Below are positions 46,210 through 55,279 of a DNA stretch of 64,000 nucleotides, piece after piece. The notes beneath the pieces are model-generated. The model ran no database searches, was not told the DNA's origin, and worked only from the letters and a program-made list of their open reading frames with translations. The DNA comes from Auraticoccus monumenti (lineage in GTDB: Bacteria > Actinomycetota > Actinomycetes > Propionibacteriales > Propionibacteriaceae). How positions within the stretch are numbered: position 1 is the stretch's first letter; every line of letters begins with the position of its first letter. Where the stretch lies: positions 3,658,001-3,722,000 of the forward strand of contig NZ_LT629688.1 of NCBI RefSeq assembly GCF_900101785.1. Direction: 5' to 3'. The translations under genes and the position numbers were made by a program.

Positions 46210-47120
46210 TGACCACCTCGACCCTGGTCGCGCCCGCACCGGCGCACCGCCCGACCTCGCGACGCACCCGGCGCGCCACCTGGGCCACCCGGCTGGGTCT
46301 GGTGGCGGTGACCCTGCTGGTGCTGGTGCCGTTCGCCTGGATGGTCAGCATCTCCTTCACCCCCGAGCAGCAGGCCTTCTCCTCCGCCGCCCTGGTCCCG
46401 TCCGACCCGACCCTGACCAACTACGTGGACGCGTTCACCGACGCGAACCTGGGTCGGGCGATGGCCAACTCGTTCGTGGTCACCGTCGTCCCGGTGCTCA
46501 CCAACTGTCTGGCCGCGGTGGCGGCGGGGTACGCCTTCGCCCTGCTGCCGTTCCGGGGCAGCACCGCGCTGTTCTACCTGCTGCTGTCGACCGCGGCCAT
46601 CCCCGGCTCGGTGACGCTGATCCCGCTGTTCCTGATGGCCAAGGGCTTCCCGCTGGCCGGGGGCAACGACCTCGGCGGTTACGGCGGCACCGGCCTGCTG
46701 GACAGCCTGCCCGGGCTGATGCTGCCGCACCTGGTGATGACCATGAACATCTTCCTGGCCCGGCAGTACTTCAGCACCGCCAACCGCGACCTCGCCGAGG
46801 CGGCCCGCGTCGACGGCGCCGGGGAGTGGCGGATCTTCACCGCGATCTACCTGCCGCTCTCGCGCCCGATCGTGGCGGTGATCGCCATCTTCACCTTCAC
46901 CGGCGTCTGGGACGACTTCCTGTGGCCGCTGGTGATCACCCAGTCCCCGCAGGTGCAGACGGTGCAGCTGGCCCTGGCCCAGTTCCTGGCCACCGGGACG
47001 GTCCGCTACGGGACCATGATGGCCGGCGCCGTGCTGGCCACCCTCCCCGTGCTGATCGTCTTCCTGCTGAACCAGCGCCACTTCGTCTCCGGCCTGACCG
47101 AGGGCTCCGTCAAAGGCTGA
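46209..47120 (+). CDS. sugar ABC transporter permease (MalG type)
   Basis: Second permease, 303 aa, six helices, EAA loop LAEAARVDGAGEWRIFTAIYLPLSRP. The ATG at 46209 overlaps the stop of the first permease (TGATG). N-terminal 30 residues are Arg-rich and cytoplasmic. An insert rich in Gly (LAGGNDLGGYGGTGLLDSLPG) between helices 3 and 4 is longer than usual in this family. Confidence 0.92.
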   Translation: MTTSTLVAPAPAHRPTSRRTRRATWATRLGLVAVTLLVLVPFAWMVSISFTPEQQAFSSAALVPSDPTLTNYVDAFTDANLGRAMANSFVVTVVPVLTNCLAAVAAGYAFALLPFRGSTALFYLLLSTAAIPGSVTLIPLFLMAKGFPLAGGNDLGGYGGTGLLDSLPGLMLPHLVMTMNIFLARQYFSTANRDLAEAARVDGAGEWRIFTAIYLPLSRPIVAVIAIFTFTGVWDDFLWPLVITQSPQVQTVQLALAQFLATGTVRYGTMMAGAVLATLPVLIVFLLNQRHFVSGLTEGSVKG

Positions 47121-47186
47121 ACCCCACCCATCCCCCCACCCGGGGCAGGGCCCTGCCCACCCCGAGCACCGCATCGAGAGGAACCC

Positions 47187-48857
47187 ATGTCCACACCCGC
47201 CCCAGCCGCCCCCACCGAGCTCTCCGCCGACCTCGTCGTCGTCGGCGGCGGCCTGGGTGGCGTCGCCGCCGCCCTCACCGCCGCCCGTCTCGGTCGCCGC
47301 GTGATCCTGACCGAGCGCTCCCCCTGGCTCGGCGGCCAGCTGACCACCCAGGGCGTCCCGCCGGACGAGCACGCCTGGATCGAGGGGCCCGCCGCCTCGC
47401 CGAGCTACACCGAGCTCCGCGAGGGGATCCGCAACCACTACCGCCGGCTGCACCCGCTGACCGGTGAGGCCGCCGCCGACGAGCACCTCAACCCCGGGGC
47501 GGGTTTCGTCTCCCGGCTGTGCGCCGAGCCGCGGGTGGCCGCGCTGGTGCTGGAGGAGATGATGTCCCCGCTGCTCTCCTCCGGACGGCTGCAGTGGCTC
47601 CGCGAGCACGAGCCGATGGCCGCCACCCGCGAGGGTGACCGGGTCACCTCGGTGACGGTGCGCAGCGTCCGGACCGGGACCGAGACCCGGCTGGTGGCCC
47701 CGCTGGTGGCCGACGCCACCGAGCTCGGCGACCTGCTGCCGCTGGCCGGCGTGGAGCACGTGCTGGGCGCCGAGGCGGCCGCGGAGTTCGGCGAGCTGCA
47801 CGCCCCCGACGCGGCCGACCCGCTGGACCAGCAGGCCATCTCCTGGTGCTGCGCGCTGGAGTGGGCCCCCGGGGCCGACCACACGATCCCCCGCCCGGAG
47901 CGCTACCACCACTTCGCCACCCAGGTCGCGCCGTTCTGGCCCGGCCCGCAGCTCTCCTTCGACGACGTCGAGCCCATCTCGCTGGAGCGGCGGACCCGAC
48001 CGGTCTTCGCCGGCCACCCCGACGAGGCGGCGGAGAGCACCGCCAAGGACCTGTGGCACTACCGCCGGATCCTGGCGCGGAAGAACCTGCGCGAGGGGTT
48101 CCCCGGCGGTGAGGTCACGCTGGTGAACTGGCCGCAGATCGACTACTGGGACGCCCCGCTGCTGGGGGTGTCGGAGCAGGAGGCGGCCGCCGCCCTCGAG
48201 GACGCCCGCCAGCTCACGCTGTCCTTCGTGCACTGGCTGCAGACCGAGGCCCCCCGCAGCGAGGGCGGCCACGGCTACCCCGAGCTGCGGCTGCGCGGGG
48301 ACGTCCTGGGTACCGCCGACGGGCTGGCCCTCGAGCCCTACATCCGCGAGTCGCGTCGGATCAAGGCGCTGTTCACGGTGCACGAGGGCCACATCGGCAA
48401 GGAGATGCGGGGCGAGGACGTCGGCTCGGAGCTGTTCGAGGACTCCGTCGGCACCGGCTACTACCGGATCGACCTGCACCCCTCGACGTCGGGGCGCAGC
48501 TACGTCGACATCGACTGCTTCCCCTTCCAGATCCCCCTCGGCGCGCTGATCCCGGCCGACACGGTCAACCTGCTGGCGGCCAACAAGAACATCGGCACCA
48601 CCCACATCACCAACGGCGCCTACCGGCTCCACCCGGTGGAGTGGTCCATCGGCGAGGCCGTCGGGGCGCTGGTGGCGTTGTGTCAGGACCGCGGCGCCAC
48701 CCCGGCCGAGGTGCACGCCGACCCCGCCCTGCGCGCCGAGCTGCAGCGCCTGCTGGCCGAGGACCTCGGCGTGCAGCTGCGCTGGGAGGAGTCCATCCGG
48801 CGCAACCTGCCCGAGCTGGACGCCCCGATCGCCGCGGTGGGGGCGCACTCGGGCTGA
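47187..48857 (+). CDS. FAD-dependent oxidoreductase (PF12831-like)
   Basis: Flavoprotein of 556 aa. ADLVVVGGGLGGVAAALTAARLGRRVILTER is the dinucleotide-binding fold, WLGGQLTTQGVPPDEH follows as in the FAD_oxidored (PF12831) group, and the C-terminus has DIDCFPFQIPLGALIP and NLLAANKNIGTTHITNGAYRLHPVEWSIGEAVG. Members often lie beside sugar ABC importers in actinobacteria and planctomycetes, and are thought to oxidise a carbohydrate, but the reaction is unproven. Co-oriented 66 bp after the permeases; ribosome site GAGAGGAA. Confidence 0.82.
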   Translation: MSTPAPAAPTELSADLVVVGGGLGGVAAALTAARLGRRVILTERSPWLGGQLTTQGVPPDEHAWIEGPAASPSYTELREGIRNHYRRLHPLTGEAAADEHLNPGAGFVSRLCAEPRVAALVLEEMMSPLLSSGRLQWLREHEPMAATREGDRVTSVTVRSVRTGTETRLVAPLVADATELGDLLPLAGVEHVLGAEAAAEFGELHAPDAADPLDQQAISWCCALEWAPGADHTIPRPERYHHFATQVAPFWPGPQLSFDDVEPISLERRTRPVFAGHPDEAAESTAKDLWHYRRILARKNLREGFPGGEVTLVNWPQIDYWDAPLLGVSEQEAAAALEDARQLTLSFVHWLQTEAPRSEGGHGYPELRLRGDVLGTADGLALEPYIRESRRIKALFTVHEGHIGKEMRGEDVGSELFEDSVGTGYYRIDLHPSTSGRSYVDIDCFPFQIPLGALIPADTVNLLAANKNIGTTHITNGAYRLHPVEWSIGEAVGALVALCQDRGATPAEVHADPALRAELQRLLAEDLGVQLRWEESIRRNLPELDAPIAAVGAHSG

Positions 48858-49326
48858 GCCCGGGGTCCCCCGGCACCCGCTGGAACGACGGGGCTGGCGG
48901 TCCGCCGCACTCGCGGCGCGACCGACACCTCCGAGGTTGGGCCGAGCTGAGGTGGCTGGCACCGTCGCGACCCTGGTCCGCGTCTCGGCCCGCCCGGGGC
49001 ACCCAGCACTCGCCCGAGCCGAGGTCGGGGTGCAAGGGGCCGGAGCCGTCTGCGCAGGGACGGGTTCCGCGCGCCGTCGACCACGGGCCCCTGCGTCGGG
49101 GCCCACCTGCACAACTGGTCACCCAGCACGATGGTCTCCCCGTCACAGCCACGCCGTCGGGCTGGGTGACCGGTTCTGCCAGGGCCAGGCCGCCTCAGCC
49201 ACCGGGCCGAGCTCGGTCGGGGTCGGGGCACGCCGAGGGTCGGTGTGCCCGTGAGTTGGCGGGGTACGACGCTGGAGCGGGTGGACCCGCTGGGGCACCG
49301 ACCGGGTAGCGAGCAGGAGGACACGG
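48858..49326. other. intergenic region with hairpin element copy 3
   Basis: About 470 bases between the FAD oxidoreductase and the next plus-strand gene. No plausible coding sequence. It contains the third hairpin element at 49113-49175; otherwise ordinary GC-rich spacer. Confidence 0.6.
49113..49175. repeat. dispersed hairpin element, copy 3
   Basis: Arms AACTGGTCACCCAGC (49113-49127) and GCTGGGTGACCGGTT (49161-49175) pair over 15 bp (one G-T). Compared with copy 2, two base pairs differ on both sides: G-C to A-T and T-A to C-G, so pairing is kept while sequence changes. Flanks GCAC and CTGC are conserved; loop 33 bases with unrelated sequence. Confidence 0.8.
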
Positions 49327-49818
49327 ATGAGCACACGAGCCGGGAGGATCGCCGCGGCGGCGGGCCGTGGGGCGCTGGCCGGGCTGGTCGGGGCCGGGGT
49401 GATGTCGGTGGGTGAGAAGGTCGAGCAGCGGGTGACCGCCCGCCCGGACTCCTACGTCCCGGCCCGCACGCTGCTGACCCTGCTGGGCCGCCCGACCGGC
49501 GACGGGGAGCGTCCGACGGCGTGGAACCACGTCATGCACTTCGCCACCGGGGCCACCCTGGGTGCGCTGCGCGGCGTCTGGTCGGTCACCGGGATCCGCG
49601 GCACCTCCGCCAACGCCTGGCACACCGTGGTGCGGCTGGCTTTCGACCAGACGCTGGAGAACGGCACCGGCGCCGGGGCCCCGCCGGCGAGCTGGCCCCG
49701 CCAGGAGCTCGCGGTCGACCTGCTGCACAAGACGGTCTTCTCCGTGGTGACCGGGGTGGTGGTCGACCGGCTGGTGCCGCCGATGCTGGTGTCGGGTCGA
49801 GGGCGCACCAGCCACTGA
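49327..49818 (+). CDS. small membrane-associated protein of unknown function
   Basis: A 163-aa protein with a Gly/Ala-rich helix near the N-terminus (RGALAGLVGAGVMSVGEKVEQ), a WNHVMHFATGATLGALRG segment and a hydrophobic C-terminal stretch (LLHKTVFSVVTGVVVDRL). These glycine-rich amphipathic helices resemble DUF1440/YagU-like membrane proteins, but I cannot confirm the family. ATG at 49327, GAGGAC upstream. Confidence 0.6.
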   Translation: MSTRAGRIAAAAGRGALAGLVGAGVMSVGEKVEQRVTARPDSYVPARTLLTLLGRPTGDGERPTAWNHVMHFATGATLGALRGVWSVTGIRGTSANAWHTVVRLAFDQTLENGTGAGAPPASWPRQELAVDLLHKTVFSVVTGVVVDRLVPPMLVSGRGRTSH

Positions 49819-49883
49819 CCGGGCCGCAGCCGAGCGACGGGCCGGCGGGCGAGACCGTCAGAGGTCGGCGCTAGCCTGCCGGC

Positions 49884-50546
49884 ATGTCCCTCACCATCGA
49901 CCTCGACACCGCACGCCAGGCCTGCGTGGAGTCGGTGCACGGCTTCGTGGCCGGCGTCGACCGGCTCTCCGAGCACGACCTGCTCGGACCGTCACGCTGC
50001 CACGGCTGGCAGCGCCTCGACGTGGTGGTGCACGTGCTCGCCGGCTGGCAGGAGATGCTCGGCGGGATGGTGGCGCGGGTGGACGACGCCCCCGACGTCG
50101 ACGCCGCCTCCTATTGGCCCTCCTTCGCCGAGGCCTACGGCGGCGGCGACCCCGTGGCGGAGCTGATGGCCCAGCGTCGGCGCAGCCTGGTCTTCACCCG
50201 ACCCGACGACGCGCGCGAGCAGCTCCGTGACGTCGCCGCGTCGCTGCTCCGCGGCGTGGGCGTGATGCCCGACCAGCCGGTCCGCTGGCAGCGCTGGGTG
50301 TTCGGAGCCGGTGACTTCCTGGCCGTCTGGGCCGTCGAGCACGCGGTCCACCACCTCGACCTGGCCACCGGCGACCAGCCGCCTGCGACCGCCCTCGAGC
50401 TGGCCCGCCGGACGCTGGAGGCCCTGCTCGGTCAGCCGCTGCCGACCACCCTGGACGACGAGGAGGCGGTGCTGGTGGGGACGGGCCGGAGCCCGGTCCC
50501 GCCGGAGCTGGAGGGCCTGGCCGACCGGTTCCCGCTGCTGGGCTGA
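49884..50546 (+). CDS. maleylpyruvate isomerase-like / DinB-superfamily protein
   Basis: A 220-aa protein of the actinobacterial TIGR03083 / mycothiol-dependent isomerase N-terminal type: four-helix bundle with metal His residues in CHGWQRLDVVVHVLAGWQEML, and VEHAVHHLDLATG near residue 155 supplying the third. Such proteins may use mycothiol as cofactor, consistent with mshC in the genome. Specific reaction unknown. Ends before the 50596-50626 terminator. Confidence 0.75.
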   Translation: MSLTIDLDTARQACVESVHGFVAGVDRLSEHDLLGPSRCHGWQRLDVVVHVLAGWQEMLGGMVARVDDAPDVDAASYWPSFAEAYGGGDPVAELMAQRRRSLVFTRPDDAREQLRDVAASLLRGVGVMPDQPVRWQRWVFGAGDFLAVWAVEHAVHHLDLATGDQPPATALELARRTLEALLGQPLPTTLDDEEAVLVGTGRSPVPPELEGLADRFPLLG

Positions 50547-50595
50547 GCCTGAGGCGTTAGCCGTCGGAGCGGGGTCGTCAGGTCCGGAGACGCGG

Positions 50596-50626
50596 AGAGC
50601 CCCGACCCTGTGCGGGTCGGGGCTCT
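50596..50626. terminator. bidirectional terminator hairpin
   Basis: AGAGCCCCGACCC (50596-50608) and GGGTCGGGGCTCT (50614-50626) form a perfect 13-bp stem with a 5-base loop. It sits between the convergent 49884 gene and tRNA-Leu and can serve both strands; no strong U-run. Confidence 0.75.
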
Positions 50627-50657
50627 TCGTGCGCCCTGTGTCAGCGGCTCCAACGTG

Positions 50658-50743
50658 TGTCCGAGAGAGGACTTGAACCTCCACGCCCTATAACGGGCAC
50701 TAGCACCTCAAGCTAGCGCGTCTACCTATTCCGCCACCCGGAC
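50658..50743 (-). tRNA. tRNA-Leu (anticodon GAG)
   Basis: The minus strand folds as a class II tRNA of 86 nt: acceptor GTCCGGG/CTCGGAC with discriminator A, anticodon stem CTAGC/GCTAG around loop TTGAGGT (anticodon GAG, reads CTC/CTT), a long variable arm, and T-arm with GGTTCAAGTCC. CCA is not encoded. Ends 32 bases before the 13-bp terminator stem. Confidence 0.95.
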
Positions 50744-50824
50744 GAGTGGACTGCCCGGCAAGCCGGACAGCGATGAACTATAGCAAGTCCTGGCCGATGA
50801 CGCGCACCGGCGCGGCGCCGCGGG

Positions 50825-51991
50825 TCAGTGGGTGCTCAGCGCCCGGTCCAGGTCGGCCTGCAGGTCCTCCACGTCCTCGATGCCGACCGAGAGCCGCAGC
50901 ATGTCGTCGGGGACGGCGCGCGGCGTGCCCTTGACCGAGGCGTGGGTCATCTCGCCGGGGTGCACCACCAGCGACTCGACCCCACCCAGGGACTCCGCCA
51001 GCAGGAACACCTCGGTGGCCTCGGCCACGGCCAGCGCGGACCCCCGCCCGCCGCGGAGCTGGAAGGAGACGACGCCACCGAAGGCCGACATCTGCCGCGC
51101 CGCCACCTCGTGCCCGGGGTGGTCGGGCAGACCCGGATAGTGCACCGCGGAGACGGCCGGGTGGCCCACCAGCCACTCGGCCAGGACCTGGGCGTTGGCG
51201 CAGTGGCGGTCCATCCGGACCGCCAGGGTCTTCAGCCCGCGGATGGTGAGCCAGGCGTCCATCGGGCCGGAGACGGCGCCGGCGGCGTTCTGCAGGAACC
51301 CGATCCGCTGGGCCAGCTCGTCGTCGTCGACCACCACCACCCCGGTGACCGAGTCCGAGTGCCCGGCCAGGTACTTGGTGGCCGAGTGCACGACCACGTG
51401 CGCGCCCAGCGACAGCGGCCGCTGGAGGTAGGGGGAGGCGAAGGTGTTGTCCACCACGAGCACCGCGCCGTGACGACGGCAGACCTCGGCGCAGGCGGCC
51501 AGGTCGACCACCTGCAGGAAGGGGTTGGACGGTGTCTCCACCCACACCAGGACGCCCTCGCCGAGGTCGGCCAGGTGGGCGTCCAGGGTGGCGGGGTCCC
51601 CCAGCTCGGTGCTGGAGGTGCTGATCCCCCACGGACCCCACACCTGCTCCAGCAGCCGGAAGGTGCCGCCGTAGGCGTCGGAGCCGGTGACCACGTGGCC
51701 GCCGGGACGCAGCGCGGCGCGCAGCACCAGGTCCTCCGCGGCCAGCCCGGAGGCCACCGAGAAGGCGTGCCGGCCGCCCTCGAGACCGGCCACCTGGCGC
51801 TGCAGCAGGTCGCGGGTGGGGTTGGCGCAGCGGGCGTACTCGTAGCCGTTGCGGGGCTGGGCCACGGCGTCCTGCAGGAAGGTGGAGGTCTGGAAGACCG
51901 GGGGTGCGATGGCGCCGGTCAGCGGGTCCGGGTCGATCCCCAGGTGGATGGCGCGGGTGCTGAACCCGGTCTCGTCGCGCTGCTCGGTCAC
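50825..51991 (-). CDS. cystathionine gamma-synthase or gamma-lyase
   Basis: PLP enzyme of the Cys/Met metabolism family, 388 aa. FSTRAIHLG at the N-terminus, YEYARCANPTRDLLQ, substrate/PLP residues in SDAYGGTFRLLEQ, VVDNTFASPYLQRPLSLGAHVVVHSATKYLAGHSD with the Schiff-base Lys, and ESLGGVESLVVHPGEMTHAS. Synthase (metB, trans-sulfuration towards methionine) and lyase (towards cysteine) cannot be separated with confidence from sequence. Monocistronic, upstream 219 bp gap shows no clear SAM riboswitch. Confidence 0.88.
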   Translation of the reverse strand: MTEQRDETGFSTRAIHLGIDPDPLTGAIAPPVFQTSTFLQDAVAQPRNGYEYARCANPTRDLLQRQVAGLEGGRHAFSVASGLAAEDLVLRAALRPGGHVVTGSDAYGGTFRLLEQVWGPWGISTSSTELGDPATLDAHLADLGEGVLVWVETPSNPFLQVVDLAACAEVCRRHGAVLVVDNTFASPYLQRPLSLGAHVVVHSATKYLAGHSDSVTGVVVVDDDELAQRIGFLQNAAGAVSGPMDAWLTIRGLKTLAVRMDRHCANAQVLAEWLVGHPAVSAVHYPGLPDHPGHEVAARQMSAFGGVVSFQLRGGRGSALAVAEATEVFLLAESLGGVESLVVHPGEMTHASVKGTPRAVPDDMLRLSVGIEDVEDLQADLDRALSTH

Positions 51992-52210
51992 CCGGGCACG
52001 CTAACCCGGCGACACCGCCGCGACCCGTCTCTCCCGGAAGCCGAGACCGCGACCGCGCGACGTCCGGACGTGCCTCGGCGGGCAGTGGGCAGCGCCCAAC
52101 CGTGGAGTGTGGGTTCAGGGTGCACGTGACATGACCAGCGATCCGACGTTAACTACACGCGACTGCGCGGCGCCGACCCCCGACGGCACCGCCACGACCG
52201 AGAGGCCGTC

Positions 52211-54166
52211 ATGGACTCCCCCACCACCCACCCCCGCGCGCTCCTGCGCCGCAGCACCGCCCTCGGCGCCGCCGCCCTCCTGCTGGGCGGGCTCGCCGCC
52301 GTGCACACCCTCCCCGCCCAGGCCGAGGTGGACACCCCGGTCACCGAGGTCAGCCTCGAGGCCCCCGGCACGGGCGGCCGCTCCCAGCAGCGGACCACCG
52401 AGCGCTCGCAGACCCAGCAGCAGACCGAGCAGGTCGGCGAGGTCGTCCTCGCCGAACTGCCCCAGCAGGAGGTCGAGGAGTTCTCCACCCTCGGCGTGAC
52501 CTGGGACGCCGCCAGCGAGGGCCCCGCCCCCACCGTGCAGTTCCGCACCCGCACCGACGGCGACTGGACCGGGTGGGCCACGGCCGAGGACGCCGCCCAG
52601 GACGCGGTCGAGGAGGAGGGCGAGGGCCGCACCGGCACCGACCCCGTCTACGTCGGCCCCTCCGACGCCGTCCAGGTCCGCCTCACCGGCACCTCCGGCA
52701 GCCGGCTGGTGGAGCCCCGGCTGGCGCTGGTCGAGGCCGAGGAGACCTCCGCGGACAGCCGGCTGATCACCACCGCAGCGGCCGCCGCCGCCCCGGGGAT
52801 GGCCCCGCGACCCGCCTACGTCAGCCGCAAGGGCTGGGGCGCGGACGAGAGCAAGAAGGAGTGCGAGACCTACACCGGTGACACCATCCAGGGCGCGATC
52901 GTGCACCACACCGCCGGGATCAACAGCTACACCAAGGCGCAGTCGGCGAGCATCGTCCGCGGCATCTACGCCTACCACACCCAGACCCTGGGCTGGTGCG
53001 ACATCGGCTACAACTTCCTGATCGACAAGTACGGCCAGGTCTTCGAGGGCCGCTCCGGCGGCGTGGACAAGCCGGTCCACGGCGCCCACGCCACCAGCTG
53101 GAACACCGACACCGTCGGTATCTCCTTCATGGGCAACTACGAGACCGCCGCCGCACCCAGCGTGATGCTGGAGGCCGGCGCCAAGGTGCTCGCCTGGAAG
53201 TTCGACGCCTACTACCGCGACCCGCTCAGCAAGGTCACGCTGGCCGGGAAGTACATCAACCGGATCAGCGGGCACGGCGACGTGATGTCGACCGCCTGCC
53301 CCGGCACGAACGTCCGCTCGAAGATGACCTGGCTGCGCGAGCGGGTCAACACCCTCGTGGGTTCGCGCACCACTCCGAACTTCACCCGCTGGCAGGCCCT
53401 CGGCGGGGGCAAGGGCGACCTCGGCGAGCCCTACCTCGGTGAGCGGGTGGTGGCCGACGGGCGCGTCACCGAGTTCGCCGAGCACCAGCTCTACTCGGCT
53501 GGCACGAGGTCCTACCTGGCCACCGGGGCCATCGGTGACACCTACCGCACGCTCGGCGGGCCCACCAGCGCGATCGGTTTCCCGGTCAGCGACGAGTACG
53601 CCTACCCCCGCACCGGGTACCGGGCCAACCGCTTCGAGGACGGGGCCATCATCTGGAGCGGCAGCACCGGCGCGCACCTGGTGCGGGCCGGCTTCTGGCA
53701 CACCTACCGCGACAACGACACCTACCGCTCGTTCCTCGGCGGCCCGACCGGCCCGGAGACCAGGCACAGCACGCTGGGGGTCTCGGTGCAGGACTTCCAG
53801 GGCGGCCGGCTCTTCTGGAACGGAGGCACCAAGGTGCTGCGGGGCGGGGTCGCCACCCACTACAAGAAGCTGAGCGCCACCGCCCAGGCCTCGCGCGGCA
53901 TCCCGACCGGGCTGGAGACCGTCTCGGCCAGCAAGGGCGTGGCCAAGCAGACCCTGACCAAGTCCACGATGTTCTGGGTCGGCGGCAAGGTCGTGGAGAC
54001 CTACGGCGGCATCAACACCGCCTACGTGGGTGTGGGCGCCGAGGCGTCGCGGCTGGGCCTCCCGGTCAGCACCGAGAAGTCGGCCTCCGACGGCACCCGC
54101 TACAGCGACTTCGAGGGCGGGCGCATCACCTGGCGCTCCGGCAAGGCGGTCGTCAGCTACAAGTGA
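52211..54166 (+). CDS. secreted N-acetylmuramoyl-L-alanine amidase with LGFP repeats
   Basis: Peptidoglycan hydrolase of 651 aa. A signal peptide (LLRRSTALGAAALLLGG...LPAQAEV, cleavage near residue 39), a linker domain, then an amidase_2/PGRP domain (about 200-375) with zinc ligands around His232/233 (IVHHTAG), His355 (ISGHGD) and Cys363. From ~400 to the end there are LGFP-type repeats (AIGFPVSDE, PTGPETRHSTLGV, SRLGLPVSTEK), which attach to the actinobacterial cell envelope. Monocistronic; strong terminator at 54177. Confidence 0.9.
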   Translation: MDSPTTHPRALLRRSTALGAAALLLGGLAAVHTLPAQAEVDTPVTEVSLEAPGTGGRSQQRTTERSQTQQQTEQVGEVVLAELPQQEVEEFSTLGVTWDAASEGPAPTVQFRTRTDGDWTGWATAEDAAQDAVEEEGEGRTGTDPVYVGPSDAVQVRLTGTSGSRLVEPRLALVEAEETSADSRLITTAAAAAAPGMAPRPAYVSRKGWGADESKKECETYTGDTIQGAIVHHTAGINSYTKAQSASIVRGIYAYHTQTLGWCDIGYNFLIDKYGQVFEGRSGGVDKPVHGAHATSWNTDTVGISFMGNYETAAAPSVMLEAGAKVLAWKFDAYYRDPLSKVTLAGKYINRISGHGDVMSTACPGTNVRSKMTWLRERVNTLVGSRTTPNFTRWQALGGGKGDLGEPYLGERVVADGRVTEFAEHQLYSAGTRSYLATGAIGDTYRTLGGPTSAIGFPVSDEYAYPRTGYRANRFEDGAIIWSGSTGAHLVRAGFWHTYRDNDTYRSFLGGPTGPETRHSTLGVSVQDFQGGRLFWNGGTKVLRGGVATHYKKLSATAQASRGIPTGLETVSASKGVAKQTLTKSTMFWVGGKVVETYGGINTAYVGVGAEASRLGLPVSTEKSASDGTRYSDFEGGRITWRSGKAVVSYK

Positions 54167-54176
54167 GCTCCCCGGA

Positions 54177-54211
54177 ACCGGGGCCCTGCCGCACCACGGC
54201 AGGGCCCCGGT
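54177..54211 (+). terminator. terminator after the amidase gene
   Basis: ACCGGGGCCCTGCCG (54177-54191) and CGGCAGGGCCCCGGT (54197-54211) make a perfect 15-bp stem with a 5-base loop, ten bases after the amidase stop. Confidence 0.8.
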
Positions 54212-54245
54212 GCCGTTCCCGGGAGGCGGCTGGGACCATGTCCCC

Positions 54246-54533
54246 ATGAGCCTGACCTTCGAGCACGACAGCAGCGGCCACCAGTTCCGGGCCCTCGACG
54301 AGGCCAGCGAGGTGGGCCGGGTCGAGTACGACCTGGACGGCACCGTAGCCACCGTCACCCACACCTGGACCGACCCGACGCACCGCGGTGAGGGCATCGC
54401 CGGGAAGCTGACCACGGTGGTGCTGGACGAGGTGCGCACCCGCGGCTGGACCGTGGTGCCCCAGTGCCCCTACACCGCCCGCTTCCTCGCCGACCACGCC
54501 GAGTACCAGGACCTGCTCTACCCCGCCGGCTGA
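54246..54533 (+). CDS. GNAT-like acetyltransferase, short (YjdJ/CG type)
   Basis: A 95-aa protein of the short Acetyltransf_CG family: FRALDEASEVGRVEYDLDGTVATVTHTWTDPTHRGEGIAGKL in parts gives the RGxGIAG acetyl-CoA loop, and VVPQCPYTARFLADHAEYQDLL is the conserved C-terminal end. Lacks the rest of the usual GNAT fold, as is normal here. Role unknown. Confidence 0.85.
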   Translation: MSLTFEHDSSGHQFRALDEASEVGRVEYDLDGTVATVTHTWTDPTHRGEGIAGKLTTVVLDEVRTRGWTVVPQCPYTARFLADHAEYQDLLYPAG

Positions 54534-54651
54534 TCCAGGAACGGAGCGCGCGGCCCGGACGCTCATAGCCCCGTGCGCGAGCCGCCGGACGCCACCCACG
54601 TGGTTGCGCGCACGGGTGGACCGGACCGAGCGCGCCGAGCAGGCGGACGGC

Positions 54652-55269
54652 TCAGGAGCGGGTGACCCGCAGCGGCGGGAGCCCTTCCCGACGCAGCGCC
54701 GTCTCGGCCAGCGACGCGATGACCTGGCGGTCCCCCGCCCGCCAGGCAGCCACCGGGTCGTCGCTGATCTTCGCCAGCTGGTCCAGCGGCATGGTGGCCA
54801 TCGCCCGCAGCGCGAACAGGTCCAGGTCTGCCGGGGAGTCCACGAAGCGTCGCGCCGCCCGGCTGCGGGCGGCGAACCGGAGCCGTCGCGGGAGCCAGAG
54901 CGCCACCAGGATCGCCACCGGCAGCACGAACACCAGCACCCCCGTCAGGTCGCCGAGCTGCTCGATCAGGACGGCCTGGCCACGAGCGGTCCCGGCCAGC
55001 CCACCCAGCTGCTCGGCTGCGGCGTCGAAGGGGCTGCGGAGGTCCCCGCCCACACCGGGCACCTGGCCGGCGGTCTGCGCCGCGCCCCGGAAGGACTCCT
55101 GCAGCTGCGTCGCCGTGGCCGCGGCCTCCCGGGCAGGACCGGCCAGGGCGCTCACCACCTGGTCGACGAAGCGGGCGACGAGCCACCACACCACCGCCCA
55201 CACCACCACGAAGGCGTCGGCGCTGACCTGGCGGACGAGCTGCCAGGACGGACGGGCGTACCAGCTCAT
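54652..55269 (-). CDS. membrane protein of unknown function
   Basis: A 205-aa protein with an N-terminal amphipathic/hydrophobic segment (FVVVWAVVWWLVARFVDQVVSAL), an extracytoplasmic Ala/Gly-rich middle (65-115), a second helix (DLTGVLVFVLPVAILVALWLP) and a basic cytoplasmic end. Similar small membrane genes accompany dprA in some actinobacteria. No recognised domain; stop codon overlaps no neighbour. ATG at 55269 lies 10 bp after the dprA stop. Confidence 0.7.
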   Translation of the reverse strand: MSWYARPSWQLVRQVSADAFVVVWAVVWWLVARFVDQVVSALAGPAREAAATATQLQESFRGAAQTAGQVPGVGGDLRSPFDAAAEQLGGLAGTARGQAVLIEQLGDLTGVLVFVLPVAILVALWLPRRLRFAARSRAARRFVDSPADLDLFALRAMATMPLDQLAKISDDPVAAWRAGDRQVIASLAETALRREGLPPLRVTRS

Positions 55270-55279
55270 GTCCTGCAGT

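Noticed and set aside
51992-52210. SAM riboswitch before the cystathionine enzyme gene
   Set aside because: The 219-bp gap shows no conserved SAM-riboswitch core or stem pattern I could recognise.
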